Source of the DNA: JAVBMC01 sp031552845
Lineage (GTDB): Bacteria > Verrucomicrobiota > Kiritimatiellia > RFP12 > DVOR01
NCBI GenBank assembly: GCA_031552845.1
Contig: JAVBMC010000070.1
Location: 1 to 43,041 of the forward strand
Reading direction: 5' to 3'
Length of the DNA stretch: 43,041 nucleotides
Shown here: positions 8,661 to 18,300 of the stretch, piece after piece
How positions within the stretch are numbered: the first letter of the stretch is position 1
How the letters are laid out: each line of letters begins with the position of its first letter
The notes under the pieces: model-generated
The model's input: only the letters and a program-made list of their open reading frames with translations
Told to the model about the DNA's origin: nothing
Database searches by the model: none
Program-made: the position numbers and the translations under genes

Positions 8661-9425
8661 ATGAAACCTCGTGATAAGTTTGCATCTGCGAAAGATGTGC
8701 GTGCTGCGTTGCAGCGTCTGGCCGATCCTGAGAAGGCGAAGCTGTTGAGCGGGTTCTTCAAGACTGGTCCCGGCGAGTATGGCGAGGGTGATCAGTTTTG
8801 GGGGATAACCGTGCCGGTGGTGCGTAAAACTGCCTTGGCGTTCATTGCGCTGCCGTTGAGCGAGGTGTCCAACTTGTTGGCCGATCCGATTCACGAGGTG
8901 CGTTTTGCCGCGTTATCGATTTTGGTTGCGCAGTATGAGAAACGTCCGGCAGAGCGTGAGAAGATTGTGGATTTTTATGTGGCGCACACTCAGTACATTA
9001 ATAATTGGGACTTGGTTGACCTTTCGGCGCCCAAAATAATCGGCGATTGGGCGTTGAGGCATTCACGGATTATTATATGGGAACTCTCCTTCATAGATCC
9101 GGTGTTGTGGGTGCAGCGTATCGCGGTAGTGTCCACGTTGACACTCATCCGTGCCGATGAGTTTAAAGAGATATTTTGGTTGGCCGATTTTTTCCACGAC
9201 CACCCACACGATTTGATGCACAAGGCCATCGGCTGGATGTTGCGCGAGGTAGGAAAACGCGACAAGGCTTCCTTAGATAAGTTCTTGGCCAAACACGCGC
9301 ACCGCTTGCCACGTACTGCATTGCGTTATGCGATTGAGCGGCATCCGCCTGCCGAGCGTCAACGCTGGTTGGCGGTGAAACGTTGCCTTGACAAACCCAC
9401 TACGAGGAGCAAGCGGCGTGGCTGA
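8661..9425 (+). CDS. AlkD-family DNA alkylation repair glycosylase
   Basis: A 254-aa all-helical HEAT-like repeat protein of normal family length. AlkD enzymes remove N3- and N7-alkylated purines from DNA without base flipping. Residues matching the Bacillus cereus AlkD functional set can be found: W116 and D120 in NNWDLVD, R153 in VQRIAVVSTL and W192 in KAIGWMLREVG. The ATG directly follows a strong promoter, with no proper leader. The stop codon overlaps the xseA start (GTGGCTGA), so the two DNA-metabolism genes form a translationally coupled pair. Confidence 0.85.
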   Translation: MKPRDKFASAKDVRAALQRLADPEKAKLLSGFFKTGPGEYGEGDQFWGITVPVVRKTALAFIALPLSEVSNLLADPIHEVRFAALSILVAQYEKRPAEREKIVDFYVAHTQYINNWDLVDLSAPKIIGDWALRHSRIIIWELSFIDPVLWVQRIAVVSTLTLIRADEFKEIFWLADFFHDHPHDLMHKAIGWMLREVGKRDKASLDKFLAKHAHRLPRTALRYAIERHPPAERQRWLAVKRCLDKPTTRSKRRG

Positions 9426-10740
9426 AGCAATGACAGTGTCGGCATTGACCCTTGCCATCCGTTCGACTCTGCAAGATCGGTTTGATGCCGTTTGCGTGGA
9501 GGGCGAGGTGACGGGTTTGACGCGGTACAGCACCGGCACGATTTACTTCTCGCTCAAGGACGAAGGCGCCGTGCTGAGTGCGGTGCTGTTCAAGTCCGCG
9601 CAGAGGGTCGCCGCCGAGGGTTTGAAGAACGGCATGAAGCTCCGCGTCTACGGTTCTATTGACGTCTCGCTCAAGAACGGGCGCTACAGTCTGTTGGTGC
9701 GTACCTTTGAAGAGCTTGCCTCCACCGGCGATTTGATGAAGCAGTTCAACGAGCTCAAAGAACGTCTCAAAGGGGAGGGGCTCTTTGATCCGGCACGCAA
9801 ACGTCCGTTGCCGTTCCTTCCGCGCCATATTGGCGTGATTACTTCGGAAAGCGGTGCGGTCATTCACGATATTCTCAGCGTGCTCAACCGCCGTTTCCCC
9901 AACGTTCACGTGCTGCTCATTCCTGCTCCTGTGCAAGGTGCCGATGCCCCGCCGCGTTTGCTGAAGGCGCTGAACTTCGTCAATTCGCATTACGCCAACG
10001 AGCTTGATGTACTGATCATTGGCCGCGGCGGCGGGAGCATGGAGGATTTGTGGTGCTTCAATGACGAAACTCTTGTGCGGGCGGTCGCGGCATCGACACT
10101 GCCGATTATCTCTGCTGTCGGACATGAGACTGACTTCACCCTCTGCGACTTTGCTGCGGATGTCCGTGCGGCAACGCCCTCGGCTGCGGCGGAAATGATT
10201 GTCGGGCGCAAGGAAGATTTAGAGAAGCGTCTTGTGACGTCCCGTCAAACCCTGCAGCGTACGTTGGATAACCGCCTTGAGCGCGAGCGTGATAAACTTG
10301 CCCGCTTGACTAAGATGCGATGCCTGCAGGCGCCGGAGCAGCTGTTGAGCGAATCCCGCCAGCGCGTTGACACCGCGCTCCTGCGCTTGATGCGGGTGAA
10401 TGAGGTTAGCTGTGGGCGCGTCCGCAATACCCTGAGAGAACTCGACCAGCGGCGCATTCACGCGCTCGCCATTTCCGCTGAACCGCTCAAACAACAGCTT
10501 GCAGCATTACAGCAACGCCTCTCGCGAGCGTTTGAGAAGTCCACGCAACCCGGACGGCAGAAGCTGCAGGGAGTGGAGGGACGTCTGCATGCGCTTAATC
10601 CGCTGGCGGTGCTGCAGCGGGGCTATTCGCTCACCCGCTTGGAAGATGGAACGGTGGTCAAGTCAACCACCGCTGTAACAAAGGGCACGCGCTTACGTAC
10701 GCAGCTGGCGGATGGCGAAGTGACTTCCACCGCCGACTAG
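9418..10740 (+). CDS. xseA: exodeoxyribonuclease VII large subunit
   Basis: A 440-aa protein. The N-terminal OB-fold (residues about 1-95, with VEGEVTGLTRYSTGTIYFSLKD) is followed by the catalytic core motifs GVITSESGAVIHDIL, IGRGGGSMEDLWCFNDE and SAVGHETDFTLCDFAADVRA, then a long charged coiled-coil region and a C-terminal RGYSLT segment. ExoVII degrades single-stranded DNA to oligonucleotides in repair. I chose GTG at 9418, because a GAGGAG lies 8 nt upstream and the overlap with the AlkD stop suggests coupling; a TTG at 9390 is in frame but lacks such a site. The small subunit gene xseB is not adjacent and must be elsewhere if present. Confidence 0.92.
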   Translation: MAEAMTVSALTLAIRSTLQDRFDAVCVEGEVTGLTRYSTGTIYFSLKDEGAVLSAVLFKSAQRVAAEGLKNGMKLRVYGSIDVSLKNGRYSLLVRTFEELASTGDLMKQFNELKERLKGEGLFDPARKRPLPFLPRHIGVITSESGAVIHDILSVLNRRFPNVHVLLIPAPVQGADAPPRLLKALNFVNSHYANELDVLIIGRGGGSMEDLWCFNDETLVRAVAASTLPIISAVGHETDFTLCDFAADVRAATPSAAAEMIVGRKEDLEKRLVTSRQTLQRTLDNRLERERDKLARLTKMRCLQAPEQLLSESRQRVDTALLRLMRVNEVSCGRVRNTLRELDQRRIHALAISAEPLKQQLAALQQRLSRAFEKSTQPGRQKLQGVEGRLHALNPLAVLQRGYSLTRLEDGTVVKSTTAVTKGTRLRTQLADGEVTSTAD

Positions 10741-10743
10741 TGC

Positions 10744-11658
10744 CTACTGAAACAGGGTATCCCACGTGCGAGCATTGTCGTCCGTCAAGCGCAGGGTAGT
10801 ATGGCGCGCCTCGCCGATGTTAAAAGGCGTCAGCCAGAAGATTGTCTGCCCGGACTTCGCCTTGCAGAACGCCAGTGCGATATAGCCGCCGGCTGCCGGA
10901 GTGAATGAAAACTCATTGCCAATCGTTGCAGATCGCTGCGGGCAGTAGTTGCGCATAAAGAGGTTGACCTGGCTCTGCGCGAGGAAAGCCGCTCGTTCGC
11001 GGTTCTCAGCTTGGCTCTGTGCGGAGGGCGTAATGACGTTGTCGCGGTAGCCGTAGAAGGGCGTATTGCCGTAACGGTCGCGCACCGACCAATCAATCTG
11101 CGGGGCATCGGGATAACGGCGCGGCGCGAGGTCGAGCTTTTGGAAGTTATTGATCTGCACCAGATTGTTCTGCAATGCCGTCAAGCCCCGCGCACCCTTG
11201 GCATCGGCGGGTAGAATGCCGAGCTGGACTTTCTCATCACGCCCGCGGACAGCGCTGTTGATGATGATGCGGAATGTGGAAGGTTCTGCAACAATGACCC
11301 GCTCGGGGATCGCACCTTCGACGGCAACGGTTGCACCATTGGTGGCGATGAAGGGACCCAAGCCCGGCTCGAATAGATTCTTCTGCAGATAGAACTCCAG
11401 CCCGTTCGAGATACGGATGATGTAATCGCCCAACGCGGTGCCGGTCGTCAACAGGTAGGGGCCGAATAGTTCACTGTTGACAGGATTGCGCAGACGGATT
11501 TGGATGGGCTGCTCTTCGGTCTGGATTTGGCGGATCATCAGCACGGGCGGCGGCGGGTCGAGGGTGGTTTCATAATCGACCTCGAAATCACCATACTGCG
11601 TGCCCTGCGGCGTGATGCTGAATATCGCCTGCGCCAGTATGACCAATCCTTTTATCAT
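10744..11658 (-). CDS. unknown exported protein (last gene of the ahbC-like operon)
   Basis: A 304-aa protein I do not recognise. The N-terminus (MIKGLVILAQAIFSITPQG) could be a short signal peptide or membrane anchor. The rest is rich in beta-strand-like stretches and contains two Cys residues near the C-terminus (RNYCPQRS, ALAFCKAKSG). A central section resembles an immunoglobulin-like fold, but no motif is decisive. It lies 15 nt after the metallophosphoesterase gene and is probably co-transcribed with it. The gene ends 3 nt from the convergent xseA stop. Confidence 0.6.
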   Translation of the reverse strand: MIKGLVILAQAIFSITPQGTQYGDFEVDYETTLDPPPPVLMIRQIQTEEQPIQIRLRNPVNSELFGPYLLTTGTALGDYIIRISNGLEFYLQKNLFEPGLGPFIATNGATVAVEGAIPERVIVAEPSTFRIIINSAVRGRDEKVQLGILPADAKGARGLTALQNNLVQINNFQKLDLAPRRYPDAPQIDWSVRDRYGNTPFYGYRDNVITPSAQSQAENRERAAFLAQSQVNLFMRNYCPQRSATIGNEFSFTPAAGGYIALAFCKAKSGQTIFWLTPFNIGEARHTTLRLTDDNARTWDTLFQ

Positions 11659-11673
11659 GACGTTGCCGTGAGA

Positions 11674-13170
11674 TTAAGTTTTGGGGATGAGCTTGATGTT
11701 CTTCAGTGGCGTATTGCCCAGTCGGTTGATGCGGATGGAGAGCTGGAGCGATGCTGTTTGCGGTTGCAGTGCGCAGGTCTTTTGCAACGCCGCGCCGTCT
11801 TTGCGTTTCATGATCGATTGATTCTCGTCTGCGGTGACGATGCGGCCTTCGGCATCAAACTGAGTCAGCGTGATGCCGAGATCTTTGGGTTCGCATTGAA
11901 TGTCGGCAGCCAAGAGGCTCATTTGCAGCTTAGGCATTACCGCAGGCGTGACGGGGATGCGGGCTGACCGGATTTCAATTTGCACATCAGCCAGCCCGTT
12001 GAAAACCACCAAGGCATCATCTTGCCATTTCACTTTCTGAAGGGAAGGGTGCGGCACTTGCGCGTAACGGCTGAGGGCGCCGTTGATGCGGATTTCTTTG
12101 AGCCAAGCTTCCAGCAGGTTTCCATCCTGCGCCGCAGGTGCGGCGGCTTCAGCGGCAGGCTGTGCGTCGTTCAGGTGAAAATCGTCCTGCAGTTTCTGAA
12201 GCGGGTGCTGTTCTTGGTGACGCGGCCAGATACGCGGGATAACAACCGCCGCGGCGATGATGATGAGCACCAGTGCCAAGGTTTCCGGCAGGTTGATCAC
12301 CACGCCGCGGAACTTGAGGAAGAGCGGAAAGTAACGCCGCCGCCGTTTGCGCCGTTTGCCGAGGTCGATGCGGGCTTTGGCTTTGAGGTTGGCCTCGGTA
12401 ATCTCACGTGAGAGCGCCAGACGCTCAGGGAAGGACTCGGGATTGTCACGCAGGGCGAGGAACCAGTATTCCTCCTGCGGCAACCCCGCCGCGATGACGG
12501 CAGAACGGAACTCTTCAATGTTAAACGGGATGCGCCGAAAGCGGATAGAGTGTTTGGCATCATCATAAATCACATACGACGCCCGCAGGTCTTTGTCGCG
12601 TGGGAATCCCACTGAGCCGGGATTGATGATGTAGCGCTTGCCTTGCTCCAGAACGAAATCCTGCGGCGGCACTTGGTAGGTCGATTGGCTGTGCCCGATG
12701 ACGTAAATGCCGGGGCGGTGGGTGTGTCCCACGAACAACAGCGGGGCTGTTGTGTGCCGCCAGTTCTGGTGCGCCTCGCTGGCGTTGAAGACGTAGCGGA
12801 ACTTCTCGGGTTGGACGAAGTCGCCGTGCGCACAGGCAAAGTCGGACTCTTCATACCGCATCGGAAAGTTGGCGATGCGTTCGCGGTTCTGCGGCGTGAG
12901 CAGGCGTTCGTTGACTTCCAGGGTCTTCGCGGCGAATTCGTTGAACACGCCCGGTTCGAGATAGTCCACCACAGCGGCATCATGGTTGCCCATGATGGAG
13001 ATCGTGCCCGTGGCGGCCATGGAATCGAGCACCTCATTCGGGTTGGGGCCGTAGCCGATTACGTCGCCTAAGCAGATGATACAATCCACCCCCTCGGCTT
13101 GGCAGTCGGTCAAAACCGCCATCCACGCCTGCAGGTTCGAGTGAACATCGGACGTAATCGCGTAGCGCAT
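11674..13170 (-). CDS. membrane-anchored metallophosphoesterase with extracytoplasmic C-terminal domain
   Basis: A 498-aa protein. Residues 1-240 are a calcineurin-like phosphoesterase of the YfcE/MJ0936 type, with metal-ligand motifs DVHSN, GDVIGYGPNP, GNHD, AHGD and VGHTH. A basic stretch (GKRRKRRRR) then precedes one transmembrane helix (LALVLIIIAAAVVIP, about residue 300-315). By the positive-inside rule this puts the enzyme in the cytoplasm and the remaining 175 residues outside. The C-terminal domain is unrecognised. Most YfcE-like enzymes end after the catalytic domain, so the fusion is unusual. The substrate cannot be inferred. The gene sits 8 nt after the LRR lipoprotein gene in the same operon. 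Confidence 0.8.
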   Translation of the reverse strand: MRYAITSDVHSNLQAWMAVLTDCQAEGVDCIICLGDVIGYGPNPNEVLDSMAATGTISIMGNHDAAVVDYLEPGVFNEFAAKTLEVNERLLTPQNRERIANFPMRYEESDFACAHGDFVQPEKFRYVFNASEAHQNWRHTTAPLLFVGHTHRPGIYVIGHSQSTYQVPPQDFVLEQGKRYIINPGSVGFPRDKDLRASYVIYDDAKHSIRFRRIPFNIEEFRSAVIAAGLPQEEYWFLALRDNPESFPERLALSREITEANLKAKARIDLGKRRKRRRRYFPLFLKFRGVVINLPETLALVLIIIAAAVVIPRIWPRHQEQHPLQKLQDDFHLNDAQPAAEAAAPAAQDGNLLEAWLKEIRINGALSRYAQVPHPSLQKVKWQDDALVVFNGLADVQIEIRSARIPVTPAVMPKLQMSLLAADIQCEPKDLGITLTQFDAEGRIVTADENQSIMKRKDGAALQKTCALQPQTASLQLSIRINRLGNTPLKNIKLIPKT

Positions 13171-13178
13171 ATCAGCAG

Positions 13179-14027
13179 TTAGAATGCAATGTGCGTGCGG
13201 TAATCAGAGAACGCCTGACGGATGCGGGTCTTCTCTTCATCCGGCAGCGGACAGTGGCGCAGCGAGAGCCATGCCAGCGATTTGAAGGGCGTCAAGTCAT
13301 CCGGCAGCTTGGCGATGCGTGTGTTATCCAAGTGCAGGTTCCGCAGCTTCGGTAGGTCGGCCAGCCATGCGGGGAAGGTGTCGATCGGATTGCCGTCGAT
13401 CTTCAAGTCGGTCAGGTTCGTCCACGTCTTCATGCAGTCCGGTATCTGCTTCAGCGCGTTGCCGGTCAGATAAATGCGCTGGGGATTCAACGTATTCCAA
13501 TTGGCGGGCAGGGCGGTCAGCTTGTTGTTATTCAGGCGGATCCACTTCAGCGTGGCGGGCATTTCATTGGGCATAGCGGTCAGCGCGCAACGGTCAAGAT
13601 TCAAGTAAGTCAGGTTCTTGAGATTGGCAATGCTATCGGGCAGGGTGGTGATGTTGTTATCGGCCAGATAGAGCTTTTCGAGCGTGGAGATGTTCGCAAT
13701 CTCCGGCACGAACGCCTGCAGGTCGGTGCCACTCAAATCCAACAGCGTCAGCTTCAGCTTGGACAGCACGGCAAACGAAGTGAAGTTCCACGCATCACGC
13801 AGGTGCAGCTCGCGCAGCTCCGGCATCTCCGCCAACTGCGGCGAGAGCTCATCAATCCGCTCCCCACACAAAATCACCGTGTGCACCGTCGCCTTCTGTG
13901 CGAGGGCATTCGTCATGCCTTGGGCGGTCACGTGGCGCTCGGGCGCTTCGCTGTGTTCAAAACATCCCGCCAGCGGCACAAGGGCGGCAGTCAAACCAGC
14001 CGCGGCAAACTGTAACAGATTCTTCAT
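13179..14027 (-). CDS. leucine-rich repeat lipoprotein
   Basis: A 282-aa protein with a lipoprotein signal peptide ending in a lipobox (LAGC, Cys at about residue 22). It has roughly eight leucine-rich repeats of about 23 residues (LEKLYLADNNITTLPDSIANL, LTYLNLDRCALTAMP, LRNLHLDNTRIAKLPDDL). LRR lipoproteins of this type act as protein-binding scaffolds on the cell envelope; the partner is unknown. It lies 10 nt downstream of the AhbC-like gene. Confidence 0.8.
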   Translation of the reverse strand: MKNLLQFAAAGLTAALVPLAGCFEHSEAPERHVTAQGMTNALAQKATVHTVILCGERIDELSPQLAEMPELRELHLRDAWNFTSFAVLSKLKLTLLDLSGTDLQAFVPEIANISTLEKLYLADNNITTLPDSIANLKNLTYLNLDRCALTAMPNEMPATLKWIRLNNNKLTALPANWNTLNPQRIYLTGNALKQIPDCMKTWTNLTDLKIDGNPIDTFPAWLADLPKLRNLHLDNTRIAKLPDDLTPFKSLAWLSLRHCPLPDEEKTRIRQAFSDYRTHIAF

Positions 14028-14037
14028 AGCTCAATCC

Positions 14038-15222
14038 TCATTCGTCAGTACTGGAAATCTCTTCTTCAGTCAAATAACATGCGGGATCCTCACCCCACAA
14101 CTCACCTGTAGCAGCCTCGGCACGGCAGCGGAAGTTCCCCCCGCAGATGCCCAAGAAACGGCAGCGCACGCAACGTCCGCCCACCAGCTCCTTCTTACGC
14201 CGCAACTGCGCCAGCAGGGAATCCGCCGGAGGCGTACCCCAAATCTCGCTGAACGGCTTTTGCAGCACATTCCCCTGCGGCTTGTCGCGCCAAAACTGAT
14301 CGGGATACACCGTGCCATCCCACCCGATGCACGCAATGCCAAGGCCGGTCGAGTTCCCGCCATTCATCTGCAACAGCTCCATCACCGCGGCGGCACGTTC
14401 GGTCTGCCCCTCGCGCAACAGGCGCAGGTAAAGGTACGGCCCGTCGCAATGATTATCCACCGTCAACACCTCAATCCCCTGCTGCTTGGCAGAAGCCGTG
14501 CGGTTGATGATCGTATCCACCACCGCGCGGCGTTGCTCGGGGGATAAATCATCATCGGCAATCCCTGCTCCGCGCCCGGTATACACCAGGTGATAAAAAC
14601 AAATGCGCGGAATCCCCTCCGCCGCCATGAGGTCAAAGATCGGCTCCACTTGGTCGATATTCTGCTGGGTCAACGTCACGCGCAGCCCCACCTTCACACC
14701 CGCGGCTTTACAATTCCGGATGCCCGCGAGCGTCTGCTCGAAAGCTCCCTCCGCCCCACGGAAACGGTCATGCACCGGCTGCAAACCATCAAGGCTGATG
14801 CCCGCGTACGAAACTCCCAACGCCTTCATCCTCGCGGCCACCTCGGGAGTAATCAACGTACCATTCGTCGAGAACACCACCCGCATGCCCTTTTGGGCGG
14901 CATGCTCCGCTAACTCAAAAATATCAGGGCGCAGCAATGGCTCACCGCCCGAGAACAACACCACCGGCACCCCAAACGCCGCCAGATCATCCAGCACCGC
15001 CTTCGCCTGTGCGGTCGAAACTACGGGCGCCTCGGTATTCGCGCTCGCATAACAATGCACGCACTTTAAATTACACGTCGGGGTGATATTCCACACCACG
15101 ATCGGCTTCTTATCCGCGGCAAACTGCAACAGATGACTCGGCAGTTGCCCCGACATCCGCCCATACCGCAACGGATCGCTCGGTTCCACCTGCCCCAAAT
15201 ACAATTTAGAAATCCCCACCAT
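14038..15222 (-). CDS. radical SAM enzyme of the AhbC/NirJ family
   Basis: A 394-aa protein opening MVGISKLYLGQVEPSDPLRYGR, the characteristic N-terminus of AhbC/NirJ-type enzymes of the siroheme-dependent haem and haem d1 pathways. The radical SAM cluster motif is C50-x3-C54-x2-C57 (CNLKCVHC). The SAM-binding GGEP follows, and a Cys-rich C-terminus (CVRCRFLGICGGNFRCRA...DPACYL) probably holds an auxiliary iron-sulfur cluster. AhbC removes acetate side chains from 12,18-didecarboxysiroheme. No other ahb genes are visible. The start at 15222 is chosen because a strong promoter lies directly upstream; a longer open frame to 15459 would run through promoter and repeat DNA. It heads a four-gene operon whose other members have no evident haem role, so the exact substrate is uncertain. 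Confidence 0.78.
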   Translation of the reverse strand: MVGISKLYLGQVEPSDPLRYGRMSGQLPSHLLQFAADKKPIVVWNITPTCNLKCVHCYASANTEAPVVSTAQAKAVLDDLAAFGVPVVLFSGGEPLLRPDIFELAEHAAQKGMRVVFSTNGTLITPEVAARMKALGVSYAGISLDGLQPVHDRFRGAEGAFEQTLAGIRNCKAAGVKVGLRVTLTQQNIDQVEPIFDLMAAEGIPRICFYHLVYTGRGAGIADDDLSPEQRRAVVDTIINRTASAKQQGIEVLTVDNHCDGPYLYLRLLREGQTERAAAVMELLQMNGGNSTGLGIACIGWDGTVYPDQFWRDKPQGNVLQKPFSEIWGTPPADSLLAQLRRKKELVGGRCVRCRFLGICGGNFRCRAEAATGELWGEDPACYLTEEEISSTDE

Positions 15223-15231
15223 AAGCCCGTC

Positions 15232-15260
15232 ATTATACCTCTTTTCAGGCCAATTATCAA
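15232..15260 (-). promoter_or_regulatory. promoter of the AhbC-like operon, predicting a leaderless transcript
   Basis: On the minus strand TTGATA (15260-15255), a 17-nt spacer and a perfect TATAAT (15237-15232). The ATG of the AhbC-like gene follows 9 nt after the -10 box, with no Shine-Dalgarno between. Confidence 0.75.
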
Positions 15261-15296
15261 CCCCGAAAACACGTCGAGGTCGGGGAGGTGCAGGCA

Positions 15297-15340
15297 AGTT
15301 CACGCGGAGACGCGAAGTGCGCGGAGAGAGTGGGGAGAAG
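15297..15340. repeat. CGCGGAG dispersed repeat, copy a
   Basis: The sequence starts TTCACGCGGAGACGCGAAG and continues with GCGCGGAGAGAG. It is a variant of the intergenic repeat family also found near 20728, 26989, 27758, 29332 and 33529. Confidence 0.7.
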
Positions 15341-15358
15341 AGCAGGAGGATGTTCAGG

Positions 15359-18300
15359 TTATTGAAGAGGAATAAAGAACAGCCAATGTCGGGTCTGCCC
15401 ATCGGCATCGCGTTCAAACCGCCAGAGGCGCCAGAGGAATGAGGCAGAGTAGGATTCATCAGGAGCAGAACGCGTCTCGATGAAGGGAAAGATGAATTGC
15501 TGCCGCGTGCCGTCGGGCTCTTGGCGGAGCTTGTAGAGATAACGTAGGATGGAGAAGGCTACGCTGTCATTTTCGTTGTCGGTTTTGGATTCATAATCCC
15601 ACAGCAACCCCCAGAGGCCGTAGTCTTCAATATGACGGACATTGGTATCGGCGGTGAAGCGTTCTTTATGACGGTAGGTAGCCAGCAGAAGGGATAGGTG
15701 TTGGTTGGATTTTTGGAGTGTGGGGGTATCACTATCAGTTGAGTAACTTTCGTATTGGTCGTAATACCACAGCGCATAAGCCAAGGCGGAACTTTCATAA
15801 TATGTTCCTGTGGAAGCTGGCTTTTCGGCTGTTTTCTGAATATCAGAGGAGTATCCATGCTGATGGTAAACCAAATGGAACCCTAAGCTGAACTCCTGGT
15901 AAGGGTCAGTGCTCAATGTTCGTACGAAAGTCCTCTTAGGTGTTGGTCTATCTGTTTCTTCGAGAGGAAGATTTTGCTCTGGCGCCGCTTGATAACAATA
16001 TGACCAATTCGTCGATTTCCACTTCAATAGTCCAAAGCCGAACCAAAGGTCAATATTGGAGTCCTCAACCTCTGGATGGTGTTCGCATTCGAGCGAATAG
16101 AGCAACCATAACAAGTCAAATGATGAGGTGCGCACGGAGGTTTGCGGATCGACATCAGATGTATAGTACGCCAGTGGCATCGCCCAATAACTGCGCCCCT
16201 GTTCGTGGCGTGTGGTGCCGATGAGGGGGAATAAGGGGCCTACCCATGTTTGTGTTTCGCCGAAGCCGCCGACCGGCGTCCAGAGTTCGGAGGTTTCGTT
16301 CTCACGGCGGTAGTAACTTAGTGGAGTATAAAATTGAGCGGATTCGGCATCCGAGTTTGAGTAATAGAAGGGGAATGCCCAGTGTTTGGTTGAGTCCGGT
16401 CGCGAACGGTAGCCTGTCAGCAGAGTAAGCAGATGAAACTCGTTAAGCTTGTCGTCTGTGCGCTGGTAGTATAGCGGAAAGAGCCAAAGCGCGCTGGAGT
16501 CTTCCGAAGTGTTTTGTCCTAATAGTAGCAGTAGGTGCCAAAAAGTTTGGCCATCAGATTGGCTATAATAACTTAGTGGAGTATAAAATTGAGTGGAGTC
16601 GGCACTTGAGTTTGAGTAGTAGAAGGGGAATACCCAGTGTTTGGTTGAGTCCGGCCGCGAACGGTAGCCTGTCAGCAGAGTAAGCAGATGAAACTCGTTA
16701 AGCTTGTCGTCTGTGCGCTGATAGTATAGTGGAAAGAGCCAAAGCGAGCTGGAGTCTTTGGTTGTGGTTCGCCCCAACAGTAGCAGACGCCAGAAAGTTT
16801 CATCTTCACTTCGGCTGTAACTGCCTAACGGGGTGTAGATTCCTGTGAAATGATCGCCGTAGAGCGCGTAATAGAAGGGGAGCACCCAATGTTCGGTCGA
16901 GTCTTTCCATGTGTGATATCCCGCTAAGAGCGAGAGGCTCATAAACTCCTTGGATTTACCGTTGCTGTATTGGAAGTACGCTGGGAAGAGCCAGAATGAA
17001 CTTGAGTTCTTGCCCGAAAACCTGCCCGTCAACAGAAAGTGCCAGTAGGAGCTATCGCGATCTCGCCCATATAAACCGAAAGGTGTGTAGATGTCAGTAG
17101 ATGCTCCCTCAAAACTTGCGTAGTAGAAGGGAATCATCCAGTGTTCGGTTAAGTTGAATCGCGAATGATAACCTGTCAATGGGGAAAGGCTGTAAAACTC
17201 ACTATGCTTCTCATCATTGGATTGATAGTAGAGAGGGAAGAACCAGAATGAGCTAGAATCTTTGTCTGTGGCTCTGCCGGTCAATAAGAAGTGCCAGTGG
17301 GAATTGTCATCCTCACGGTTATACCATCCAAATGGTGTATAGAAACTTGAAGAATTGGTGTCGGATTCAGCGTAGTAGAATGGAAAGAACCAGTGTTCGG
17401 TTAAGTTGAATCGCGAATGATAACCTGTCAATGGGGAAAGGCTGTAAAACTCACTATGCTTCTCATCATTGGATCGATAGTACAGAGGGAAGAACCAGAA
17501 CGCGCTAGAATCTTGGGCTGTGGCTCTGCCGGTCAATAAGAAGTGCCAGCGGGAATTGTCGTCCTCACGGTTATACCAGCCAAGCGGCGTGTAGAGACGT
17601 GAAGAATTGGTGTCGGATTCAGCGTAGTAGAATGGAAAGAACCAGTGCTCGGTGAAGCCGTGGTCCGTGTGGTAGCCGGTGAGTGGGGTAATACTATAGA
17701 ACTCATCATCACTGGTGTCGTTCCGTTGATAGTACAGAGGGAAGAGCAGGTTTGATGAACGTTCTTGCGTATTACAACGCCAGTAAAGAGGGTAGAATCC
17801 GGAGTAGTGTCGAACGCCAACCGTTTCATCGACTTCTGTGCGTCCGTAGGCCAGCAGGAAATTCCACCATGTGGTGTAGCCTGTTTGGGTGTCCTGCCAC
17901 CAGTTAAATATCAACGGTATGCCAACGCCGCGGCGGGGCGTTTCTGCTGTTGGCCAGCGGTAGTAGGCTAGCGGGAATGCGAGGGAAAAGCCGCGCTGCG
18001 GGAAGTGGAAAAGGAAGGGAAAGAGGCGGTATTCATCGCGGTCGAAGTCGGCGGAAGCAATGCCGAGCAAGAGATCGTGTGTGCCTTTGTCGTAGTTATA
18101 AATCGGACGTATGGCAAAGTGATCGGTGGATGATTTGATCAGCGGCCAGAGGTAGGATGAAGTCTCGCCATCTTGCAGGAACAGCGGCCAGATGTTGACA
18201 GCATTGTCATTGACGGACTCCCCCAGAATCTCCAGCTCCGCAAATCGCGGCTCGCGGTCGACTGACATACATCCCGCAACTCCAACTAAAAGAACCCACA

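Noticed and set aside
15223..15459. N-terminal extension of the radical SAM gene
   Set aside because: It would run through the promoter, a dispersed repeat and the end of the upstream gene. The conserved family N-terminus starts at 15222.
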